In this document: positions 53,472-60,888 of the stretch, piece by piece | Position numbering within the stretch: position 1 is the first letter of the stretch | Layout: each line of letters starts with the position of its first letter | Assembly (NCBI GenBank): GCA_021805275.1 | Contig: JAJZFQ010000259.1 | Span: 62,001 to 126,000, forward strand | Length of the DNA: 64,000 bases | Reading direction: 5' to 3' | Source of the DNA: Pseudomonadota bacterium | Lineage (GTDB): Bacteria > Pseudomonadota > Gammaproteobacteria > Steroidobacterales > Steroidobacteraceae | The notes under the pieces: generated by a model | Database searches by the model: none | Seen by the model: only the letters and a program-made list of their open reading frames with translations | Told to the model about the DNA's origin: nothing | Made by a program: the position numbers and the translations under genes

Positions 53472-54470
53472 ATGGACCGCTCCACGCCGCGCCGCTGCAT
53501 TGGCCCGTTTACCGTCGCTCCGCTCGGGCTCGGCTGCATGAACCTCAGTCATGCCTACGGCTCGCCGCCGCCGCAGGAGCAGGCCGAGCGGCTGCTGCTC
53601 ACGGCGCTCGAGCTCGGGGTCGATCATTTCGACACCGCGGCGCTCTACGGCTTCGGCGCCAACGAGACACTCATCGGTCGGGTGCTCTCGGCACACCGGT
53701 CGCGCCTGCTGCTCGCGACCAAGGGCGGACTTGCCGGGGTGCTCGGCAAGCGCGTGATCGACGGACGCCCTGAGGCGATCCGCAGCAACTGCGAGGCGAG
53801 TCTGCGGCGCCTGCGCACCGAGGTGATTGACCTCTACTATCTGCACCGCTGGGACCGGCGGGTGCCCATCGAGGAGAGTGTCGGGGCCATGGCGGAGCTC
53901 GTGCGCCAGGGGAAGGTCCGCGCGCTCGGCCTGTCGGAAGTTTCGGCCGAGACGCTGCTCAGGGCACACGCGGTGCACCCGATCGCTGCGGTGCAGAACG
54001 AGTATTCGCTGTGGACACGCAATCCGGAGATCGCAATGCTCGAGACGTGCCGCGCCACCGGCGCGACCCTGGTGGCGTTCGCGCCCCTCGCGCGCGGTTT
54101 CCTGACCGATACGCTGCATGACGTGTCGGGACTGTCCCCGGACGATCTGCGCCGCGCGATGCCGCGCTTCAGTGCCGAGCACTACCCGGCCAACCTGAAG
54201 CTGCTGAGCGGATTCGCTGCCGTCGCGCGCGAGGTCGGCTGTACCCCCGGACAGCTGGCGCTTGCCTGGGTGATCGCGAAGGCCGAGCACATCGTGGCGA
54301 TCCCGGGCACCACGCGGATCGAGCATCTGCGCGAGAACCTCGGCGCTGCCGCCCTGAGACCGCCGCAGGAGGCGCTCGGGCGCATCGCCCGACTGATCAA
54401 TCAGCGGACGGTGACGGGCGCCCGCTACAGCGAGGCGGCGCAGGCCGATATCGATACCGAGGAGTTCTGA
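53472..54470 (+). CDS. Aldo/keto reductase
   Basis: A 332-residue NADPH-dependent (beta/alpha)8 oxidoreductase. The catalytic tetrad is visible: Asp in HFDTAALYG near residue 55, Tyr five residues later, Lys in LATKGG near 85 and His in YYLHRWD near 125. NADP-binding IPGTTRIEHLREN near 280. ATG 53472 or ATG 53448 could start it. Placed just before ligAB, it might reduce or oxidise a ring-cleavage or aldehyde intermediate; that is inference. Confidence 0.88.
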   Translation: MDRSTPRRCIGPFTVAPLGLGCMNLSHAYGSPPPQEQAERLLLTALELGVDHFDTAALYGFGANETLIGRVLSAHRSRLLLATKGGLAGVLGKRVIDGRPEAIRSNCEASLRRLRTEVIDLYYLHRWDRRVPIEESVGAMAELVRQGKVRALGLSEVSAETLLRAHAVHPIAAVQNEYSLWTRNPEIAMLETCRATGATLVAFAPLARGFLTDTLHDVSGLSPDDLRRAMPRFSAEHYPANLKLLSGFAAVAREVGCTPGQLALAWVIAKAEHIVAIPGTTRIEHLRENLGAAALRPPQEALGRIARLINQRTVTGARYSEAAQADIDTEEF

Positions 54471-54619
54471 GGGCCCGCATCGCGCCACACCCCCGCACGG
54501 GCGGTGGCACGACCGATCGAGACCGCTCATGCGACCGATGAGGGCAGGGCGGTTTATCCCGTTCATCTCCCGTGGATACTGGGAGGCATCGCACCCCCCG
54601 CGCGTGCGCAGGAGAGTCC

Positions 54620-54964
54620 ATGTCCCGCCCAGCGTCCATTCCCGGCACCACCCTGTTCGACGGCGCCGCAGCCATGAAGGGCTACGCCCTCAACAAGATG
54701 TGCTATTCGTTCAACTCGGCGGCCAACCGCGAGGCGTTCAGGCAGGACGAGGACGGCTACTGCGCCCGCTACGGGCTGAGCCCCGAGCAGCGCGAGGCGG
54801 TGCGCCACCGCAACGTCCTGGAGCTGCTCGCCGCAGGCGGCAATGTGTATTACCTGGCCAAGCTGGCCGGCATCTTCGGCCTCGACGTGCAGGATCTCGG
54901 CGCACAGCAGACCGGGATGACGAAGGATGAGTTCAAGGCCAAGCTGCTTGCGGCGGGGAGATAA
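54620..54964 (+). CDS. ligA: Protocatechuate 4,5-dioxygenase alpha subunit
   Basis: The small subunit (114 residues) of the extradiol dioxygenase that opens the protocatechuate ring between carbons 4 and 5. The LigA fold is recognised by GYALNKMCYSFNSAANREAF near residue 20 and GGNVYYLAKLAGIFGLDVQD near 74. Strong GGAGAG ribosome binding site; 3 bases before ligB. Confidence 0.93.
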   Translation: MSRPASIPGTTLFDGAAAMKGYALNKMCYSFNSAANREAFRQDEDGYCARYGLSPEQREAVRHRNVLELLAAGGNVYYLAKLAGIFGLDVQDLGAQQTGMTKDEFKAKLLAAGR

Positions 54965-54967
54965 CCC

Positions 54968-55813
54968 ATGGCGAAGATTGTCGGAGCCATTACCACCTCG
55001 CACGTACCGGCGATCGGCAAGGCCATCGCCCGCAATCTGCGCGAGGATCCGTACTGGAAGCCGTTCTTCGACGGCTTCGCGCCGGTGCATCGCTGGCTCG
55101 AGCGGGTGCGTCCGGATGTGGCGGTGATCCTGTACAACGACCACGGGTTGAATTTCTTTCTGGACAAGATGCCGACTTTCGCCGTCGGCGCCGGCCTCGA
55201 GTACCGTAACGCCGACGAGGGGTGGGGCATTCCGACCCTTCCGCCGGTGCCCGGCAATCCGCAACTCTCGTGGCATCTGATCGAACGGCTGGTGGGCGAG
55301 GAATTCGACATCACCACCTGCCAGGAGATGCTGGTCGATCACGCCTTCACCATCCCGATGGCGTTGCTCTGGCCGGGCAAGGGCGCCTGGCCGGTACGCA
55401 CCGTGCCGGTGTGCATCAACACCGTGCAGCATCCCCTGCCCTCGGCCATGCGTTGCTACAAGCTCGGCGAGGCGGTCGGGCGGGCGATCGAGTCGTACGA
55501 GGAGGATCTGCGGGTGGTGGTAATCGGCACGGGCGGCTTGAGCCACCAACTCGACGGCGAGCGTGCCGGGTTCATCAACAAGGCGTTCGACCTTGAGTTC
55601 ATGCAGAAGCTGCCGAGCGATCCGCAGTGGGCGGCGCGCCGCTCGATTCGCGATCTGGTTGAACTCACCGGCACGCAGGGGATCGAGCTGCTGATGTGGC
55701 TCGCCGCGCGCGGCGCCCTCGGCGGGGAGGCGGTCACGGTGCATTCCAATTACCACATCCCGATCTCCAACACGGCGGCGGGACTGATGGTCATGGAGCG
55801 GCGGGCCGCCTGA
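54968..55813 (+). CDS. ligB: Protocatechuate 4,5-dioxygenase beta subunit
   Basis: A 281-residue catalytic subunit with a mononuclear non-heme iron. Iron-ligand candidates match the LigB family: His12 in ITTSHVPAIG, His59 in YNDHGLNFF, and an acidic residue near 240. The GGLSHQLDGERAG segment near residue 192 holds the catalytic His. Coupled to ligA. The rest of the 4,5-cleavage pathway (ligC, ligI, ligJ, ligK) is not in this window. Confidence 0.93.
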   Translation: MAKIVGAITTSHVPAIGKAIARNLREDPYWKPFFDGFAPVHRWLERVRPDVAVILYNDHGLNFFLDKMPTFAVGAGLEYRNADEGWGIPTLPPVPGNPQLSWHLIERLVGEEFDITTCQEMLVDHAFTIPMALLWPGKGAWPVRTVPVCINTVQHPLPSAMRCYKLGEAVGRAIESYEEDLRVVVIGTGGLSHQLDGERAGFINKAFDLEFMQKLPSDPQWAARRSIRDLVELTGTQGIELLMWLAARGALGGEAVTVHSNYHIPISNTAAGLMVMERRAA

Positions 55814-55832
55814 GTCGCCTCACGCGGGGGGA

Positions 55833-55855
55833 AATTCCGCTTCGAGGGCGGAATT
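55833..55855. promoter_or_regulatory. Inverted repeat between ligB and the second LysR gene
   Basis: Perfect 8-base arms AATTCCGC and GCGGAATT around 7 bases, 20 bases after the ligB stop and 64 before the LysR start. The AT-rich outer ends are unusual here. It could be a LysR operator (autoregulation) or a weak terminator for the lig genes; there is no T-tract. Confidence 0.45.
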
Positions 55856-55918
55856 CTCTGTGCCACAATCGCTCGACCCACCCCAATCCCCGGGGCCGGG
55901 GCGCGGCCGGCGTGAGCC

Positions 55919-56848
55919 ATGAGCGATCTTCAGTCCCTGCCAGCGCATCTGCTCGAGATCGACGGCCGCATGTTGCGGACCTTCCTCGCCGTACTCGAGA
56001 GCGGATCGGTCACCGCGGCGGCGGATCGCCTCGGCGTGACCCAATCGGCAGTCAGCCACGCCCTCGAGCGACTGCGCGAGGTGCTGGGCGATCCGCTGTT
56101 CGTCAAATCGGGGCGCGGCATCGCTGCCACCACCCGCGCCGAGGCGCTGGCGGCGCCCGCCCGGCAGCTGCTGGCGGACTTGGAGCGGCTGGGGCGCCCA
56201 GGGCGATTCGATCCGGAGGGCACCGAGTTGGTGTTGACCGTGGCGGCCAACGACTTTCAGCGCGACCTGCTGCTGCCGGCGCTGCAACGGCGCCTGACCC
56301 GCCGCCTGAGGAGCCTGCGGATGATTGTCATCCCGTCACGGGCGCCCACGGCGCAGATACTACGTGCGGGTCATTGTGATCTGATCATCACGCCGCGGCC
56401 GCCGGAGAGCTCCGATGTGCTGCAGAGGCGATTGTTCACCGACCGTTACGTGTGCTGCTTCGATCCCCGGCAGCGTGATGCGCCAGCGAGTCTGGAGGAA
56501 TATCTGGCCGCACGCCATGTCACCGTGGCCTACGAGGACGGTCGCAGGCTGGAATTCGACGAGTTGCTCGAGCAACGTGGACTGCGCCGCGCGGTCGGCG
56601 TCGCGGTGCCGAATTTTGGCGGAATTGCCGCGTTCCTCGGCGGCACGCAGATGCTGACGAGCGTGCCTTCGCTCATGTGCCGCGGTCCGCTGGGCGGCCT
56701 CGCGAGCGCGCCGCTGCCGCTCGACGCACCCGAACTGTCGATGTACCTCGTCTGGCATCGACGCCACCACGAAGACCCCGCTCACGCCTGGGTGCGCGCT
56801 CAGCTGGAGGAAGTGGCTACCGAGCTTGCCGGTCCGGACGCGACGTAG
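55919..56848 (+). CDS. LysR-type transcription regulator
   Basis: A 309-residue LysR protein with a NodD-like N-terminus: LRTFLAVLESGSVTAAADRL and TQSAVSHALERLREVLGDPLF. The following FVKSGRGIAATTRAE segment is common in regulators of aromatic catabolism. It lies directly downstream of ligAB and converges with the metF-like gene. A role as lig regulator is plausible from position only. Confidence 0.9.
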   Translation: MSDLQSLPAHLLEIDGRMLRTFLAVLESGSVTAAADRLGVTQSAVSHALERLREVLGDPLFVKSGRGIAATTRAEALAAPARQLLADLERLGRPGRFDPEGTELVLTVAANDFQRDLLLPALQRRLTRRLRSLRMIVIPSRAPTAQILRAGHCDLIITPRPPESSDVLQRRLFTDRYVCCFDPRQRDAPASLEEYLAARHVTVAYEDGRRLEFDELLEQRGLRRAVGVAVPNFGGIAAFLGGTQMLTSVPSLMCRGPLGGLASAPLPLDAPELSMYLVWHRRHHEDPAHAWVRAQLEEVATELAGPDAT

Positions 56849-56944
56849 CCTGCCCGCCGCTTCGGCCCGGTTGCCGATCATCCCGAGCGCCGGCCGCGCC
56901 ACCGGGTGCGAGCAGCCAGCCCCGCTCCTCGGGCGGGCCGTGAA

Positions 56945-57889
56945 TCAGGGCGTTAGGCGCTCGCAGTCCGGGGTGAGCTCGAAGGCGCCCGTCATCATCC
57001 TGTTCAGCCATTCGGCGCTCGCCAGGGCGCCGCCCAACGCATATACGTGGGGTTGAATCAGGCGGGAGCCGGGGTACGCCGCACGGCCCTTGAGCAGTCC
57101 GAGCAACATCTGCTCGCAGCCGATGGCGAACCCGGCGAGCCCCGCCACGGCAGCGGGGCTTCGCCGGAGTGAATTGACGGAGGTGCCGACGCCGCACCGC
57201 ACGGCAAATTTGAGCAGCTTCGTCAACGATGTGGGGCCTGCGATCCCGACGTGCACCGGGAGTGCGATCTTCTCCTGCATGAGCATGCGCTCCCAGGCGC
57301 AGACTCCTTCCGGGTTGAAGCCGAACTGGGTGACGATGTGCACAGCGATGCCCGAGCGCTCGGCGAACTGCTGCTTGGCACGCAGCGCCGAGATGAGTTG
57401 CGCGTGATCCACCGCCGGGTGTCCCTCGGGGTGCCCGGCGAATCCGACTCGCTTCAGCCCGACCTCCTGCAATGCGCCCGAGGCGAGCACCTCCAGCGTG
57501 CTCGAAAAAGGGCCGAGTGGCCGATCCAGGTCGCCAGCCACCAACAGCACTTGTTCGATGCCGTGCTCGCGCAGCCGCGCCAGGGCGTCTCGCAGCGCGC
57601 GTTCGCTCGGTAGCCTGCGCGCGACCAGGTGCGGGGAGGCGGTGAATCCGGCGGCCTGTGCGTGCAATGCGACCCGCACCACGTCCTCGAGCGAGGCCTT
57701 CGGCGGGTGCGCCACATACACGCGCATGCCGGTGGGGAGCCGTTGCACCAGCTCGCCGAGCAGCCGCTCGTCGTGAGTCGAGATCTCCATCGAGGCGCGG
57801 CGGGCAAATTCGACGACGGCGGAGCGCAGCGTGGACGGCGGCGCGTCGGTCGATGCGGCCGGCCGGTATTGAGCGGCGTCATGACTCAT
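56945..57889 (-). CDS. metF: Methylenetetrahydrofolate reductase-like protein
   Basis: A 314-residue FAD-dependent (beta/alpha)8 enzyme of the MTHFR family. Matches include VYVAHPPKASLEDVVRVALH near residue 50, VLLVAGDLDRPLGPFSSTLE near 117, and HIVTQFGFNPEGVCAWE near 190. The sequence is divergent from housekeeping MetF. In sphingomonads a metF paralogue beside lig genes recycles methyl groups taken by tetrahydrofolate from vanillate or syringate; the same role is likely here. The ATG at 57889 is preferred; frames to 58003 are unconserved. Confidence 0.85.
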   Translation of the reverse strand: MSHDAAQYRPAASTDAPPSTLRSAVVEFARRASMEISTHDERLLGELVQRLPTGMRVYVAHPPKASLEDVVRVALHAQAAGFTASPHLVARRLPSERALRDALARLREHGIEQVLLVAGDLDRPLGPFSSTLEVLASGALQEVGLKRVGFAGHPEGHPAVDHAQLISALRAKQQFAERSGIAVHIVTQFGFNPEGVCAWERMLMQEKIALPVHVGIAGPTSLTKLLKFAVRCGVGTSVNSLRRSPAAVAGLAGFAIGCEQMLLGLLKGRAAYPGSRLIQPHVYALGGALASAEWLNRMMTGAFELTPDCERLTP

Positions 57890-58393
57890 CTGCTTTGCTC
57901 TGGTTGGCAGCAGGCGCTTGGTGCTGTGCGGGGTGTGGGGGCGGGGGGAAACGGTAGTCGGTCCCGATCCGCACCGGAAGTCGCAAATTCCGATACGAGG
58001 CATCGGGAGCGGAAATACTGCAGCGTGATTTCCCTGCGCGCCGATCGGGGATTTCGCTGTGGGAAGAATGCTGATGGCGGCCGGTCATCTCGCCGCACGC
58101 CTGTCCGTGCGTGCAGGGTCGGGGCGGGACGTTGCGCAGCGATGCGTATAGAATGACCGGCGAACTGCGGCACGCGTGCGGTACGTCGCGACTCGCGCGG
58201 TCACGGCGGAACGAGGCGCGCGGATTGTGCAGCCCTCAGCAGCAGCGGTGTCGATCATGAGCGAACTGAACGGTCGGCGGCGTCGAGCCTCGCGTCGTTC
58301 CGGTCGGGCGCGGGCAGAGGCGCGTGCCGCAGGTGCCGGTGATGCCCGCACGAGGCACCGCCGCGGCGCGTGCCGCATGGCGGCGGAGACCTG
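57890..58393. other. Gene-poor region between metF and the acyl-CoA dehydrogenase gene
   Basis: About 500 bases between divergent genes. TATAGAAT (58147-58154) is a possible -10 without a clear -35. A 45-codon Arg-rich frame (58257-58394) ends in a TGATG overlap with the acyl-CoA dehydrogenase start, but its composition looks like chance GC-rich reading and no family is recognised. Nothing else could be supported. Confidence 0.4.
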
Positions 58394-60157
58394 ATGGCCT
58401 CGTATTACCGCGCGCCGCTGGAACTGATGCACCTCGCGCTCGCGCAGGCCGCCGAGGCCGCCTGCGCGAGCGCGATCGACGGATACGAGGAGACGCTCGG
58501 CGCCGTCGCGGAGGCAGTGCTGCAGAGCGCGGCGCGGTTCGCCGGTGAGGTGCTCTCACCGCTGAATCGCCTCGGCGACCGCTCCCCGGCGCATCTCGAG
58601 GCCGGTGGCGTGACGACGCCGCCGGGGTTCGCGCGCGCCTATCGGATGTTGCGCGATGATGGTTGGGTGTCGCTTGCCGCGCCGAGGGACTACGGCGGGC
58701 AGGGTCTGCCCATGGTGCTCGCATCCGCCGTCACGGAGATGTGGGCCGCAGCGAACCTGTCGCTCGCCATGTGCCCGGAACTTGCCCTCGGGGCACTGGA
58801 AGTGCTGCGTGCGCACGCCGGTCCTGAGCTGATCGAGCGGTACGCTGCGCGTATCGCGAGCGGCGAGTGGACTGCGGCGATGGATCTCACCGAGCCGGGG
58901 GCTGGGTCAGATCTGTCGCTGATCCGAACCCGGGCGGAGCGCCAGGAGGATGCGTGGCGGCTGTACGGCCGCAAGATGTTCATCTCCTGGGGCGATCACG
59001 ATCTGACGGAGAACATCGTTCACTTCGTGCTCGCCCGCACCAGTGGTGCACCGGAGGGGCTGAGGGGTCTGTCACTGTTTCTCGTCCCGAAGAATAGCGC
59101 CGCGTGCGGACGGCTCGAGCCCAACGATATCCGGGCGCTGTCGGTCGAGCACAAGATGGGCATCCGCGCCAGCCCGACGTGCCTGATGGCGCTCGGCGAG
59201 CGCGACGGTGCGCGCGGCTGGCTGATCGGCGGGGTGAACGATGGCCTCGCGTGCATGTTCACCATGATGAATCATATGCGGCTGGGCGTCGGCCTGCATT
59301 CACTCGGGCTCGCCGAACGCGCGTTGCAGCTCGCGCGGCAATACGCTCGGGAGCGCATCCAGGGCCACGACGCGGCCGGAGCACCCTGCGCGATCATCGC
59401 GCACGCCGACGTGCGCCGCATGCTGCTGACGATGAAGGCGCTGGTCCACGCCGCGCGCTGCCTCGCCTACAACGCTGCGGCAACGTTCGACCTCGCGCGC
59501 CAGTCGCCGGATGCCACGGCGCGCGCGAGAGCGGCCAGACGGCTCGAGCTGCTGACCCCGCTCGTGAAGGCTTGGTGCTCGGACGTCGCGGTCGAAGTTG
59601 CCTCGCTCGGCGTGCAGGTGCACGGCGGGGCGGGCTATCTCGATGAGTCGGAAGTCTCCCAGGTCTACCGCGACGCCCGCATCGGTCCGATCTTCGAGGG
59701 AACGAACTACATCCAGGCGCAGGATCTGCTGTCACGCAAAGTGCTGCGCGACGGCGGGGTGGCACTCGGGGAGCTGCTCAAGGACATTGAACACGCCGCG
59801 CGGGCGCTTGCGGTGGCGAATATCGAACCGCTCGCCCCGCTGCGTGAGCGGCTTCTCGAGGGCACGCAGCGGCTGAGGGCGGCGGTGGCGTCGCTCGGCG
59901 CGTGTGCGGGCGAGCCGGATCTGATCGGCGCGGCGGCCTACCATTTCCTGCACGGACTTGGGGTTCTCGCCGGCGGCTGGCAATGGGCGCTCGCGGGGGC
60001 GAACGCCGCAGCGCAACCCCAGGGCGCGCAGAGGCGCGCCATCATGGCCACGGCGGCATTCTATGCGGGGCATGTCTTACCGCGCCTCTCCATGCACTGC
60101 GCGGTGATCGAGGGCGGCACTGAGGTGCTGGCCGCGGCCCTGCCCGAGGATATCTAG
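58394..60157 (+). CDS. Acyl-CoA dehydrogenase (long, DmdC/FadE-like subfamily)
   Basis: A 587-residue FAD enzyme that introduces a trans-2 double bond into an acyl-CoA. FAD and substrate segments: MDLTEPGAGSDLSLIRT near residue 165 and QVHGGAGYLDESEVSQVYRD near 412. The active-site Glu lies in IFEGTNYIQAQDLLSRKV near 438. An additional C-terminal domain from about 460 marks the long subfamily. The ATG at 58394 has a GGAGA ribosome binding site. The FadB-like gene downstream would take the product. The acyl group is unknown; an aromatic or side-chain acid is suggested by the neighbours. Confidence 0.9.
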   Translation: MASYYRAPLELMHLALAQAAEAACASAIDGYEETLGAVAEAVLQSAARFAGEVLSPLNRLGDRSPAHLEAGGVTTPPGFARAYRMLRDDGWVSLAAPRDYGGQGLPMVLASAVTEMWAAANLSLAMCPELALGALEVLRAHAGPELIERYAARIASGEWTAAMDLTEPGAGSDLSLIRTRAERQEDAWRLYGRKMFISWGDHDLTENIVHFVLARTSGAPEGLRGLSLFLVPKNSAACGRLEPNDIRALSVEHKMGIRASPTCLMALGERDGARGWLIGGVNDGLACMFTMMNHMRLGVGLHSLGLAERALQLARQYARERIQGHDAAGAPCAIIAHADVRRMLLTMKALVHAARCLAYNAAATFDLARQSPDATARARAARRLELLTPLVKAWCSDVAVEVASLGVQVHGGAGYLDESEVSQVYRDARIGPIFEGTNYIQAQDLLSRKVLRDGGVALGELLKDIEHAARALAVANIEPLAPLRERLLEGTQRLRAAVASLGACAGEPDLIGAAAYHFLHGLGVLAGGWQWALAGANAAAQPQGAQRRAIMATAAFYAGHVLPRLSMHCAVIEGGTEVLAAALPEDI

Positions 60158-60198
60158 CGGTCCTCGGCCGGTCACGGGGACGGCTTGTCCCGGACCAA

Positions 60199-60217
60199 TA
60201 GTTATGATAAATAACTA
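60199..60217. promoter_or_regulatory. MarR-type operator palindrome
   Basis: Perfect 7-base arms TAGTTAT and ATAACTA around GATAA, in a short AT-rich island within GC-rich DNA, about 140 bases before the MarR start. Length, symmetry and AT-richness fit MarR-family operators, and it overlaps -10-like sequences (TATGAT, TAATAAT), so binding should repress. Confidence 0.6.
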
Positions 60218-60358
60218 ATAATCTGCGGCAGGTCGCGGACCCGGATCGATGACACCAGCAAACAGGGTTTCCCCCGCCAGTGCCTCGGCGCGCCGGCTGA
60301 TCGGCCGGCGTGGCGAGCCGGCACACCGGCGGCCCGGCAACCGTGCCGTGGAGCGAGC

Positions 60359-60850
60359 ATGAGTGCGCGCGATGTTCGCGTGAGGGCGATGCGCGCTCCC
60401 CCGGTGGCAGAGGAGCCCTCTGCCACCGTGGATCTGGGGCCGTTGAGCGGATTCATCGGCTACCGGCTGCGCCGCGCTCAGCTGTCGGTGTTCGCTGGCT
60501 TCGAGCAAGCGCTGCGGGAGATCGGCCTGTCTCCGGGCCAGCTGTCGGTTCTCGTGGTGATCAGCCGCAATCCGGGCTTGACGCAGTCGGATGTCTGCAC
60601 GGCGCTCGGCATCCAGCGCGCCAACTTCACCCCGCTACTGCATGCGCTCGAGGCGATGGGGCTCGCGATACGTCAGGTGCTGCCGGCCGATCGGCGGTCA
60701 AACACGCTGCGGCTCACTGCGCTCGGTCGTGAGGTGCTTGTCCGGGCGCTGGCGCTGCACGAGCGCCTCGAGAGACGGATCACGGACTGCCTGGGCGAGA
60801 GCGGCCGCGCGCAACTCGCCGAACTGCTGCGCAAACTCGAAACGCTTTGA
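60359..60850 (+). CDS. MarR-family transcription regulator
   Basis: A 163-residue winged-helix repressor. DNA-binding segment SPGQLSVLVVISRNPGLTQS and QRANFTPLLHALEAMGL near residues 57-100, wing LPADRRSNTLRLTALG near 107. An N-terminal tail of about 25 residues precedes the fold; ATG 60389 is an alternative start. Set between the acyl-CoA dehydrogenase and FadB-like genes, it resembles MarR proteins that release DNA on binding an acyl-CoA or aromatic CoA ester. The palindrome upstream is its likely site. Confidence 0.88.
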   Translation: MSARDVRVRAMRAPPVAEEPSATVDLGPLSGFIGYRLRRAQLSVFAGFEQALREIGLSPGQLSVLVVISRNPGLTQSDVCTALGIQRANFTPLLHALEAMGLAIRQVLPADRRSNTLRLTALGREVLVRALALHERLERRITDCLGESGRAQLAELLRKLETL

Positions 60851-60888
60851 TCGGTTCCCTTCACGAGCGCCCGAGGAGTGACGCTGCA

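Noticed and set aside
58257..58394. Small Arg-rich gene overlapping the acyl-CoA dehydrogenase start
   Set aside because: The TGATG overlap is suggestive, but composition is that of random GC-rich sequence and no family or good ribosome binding site is seen.
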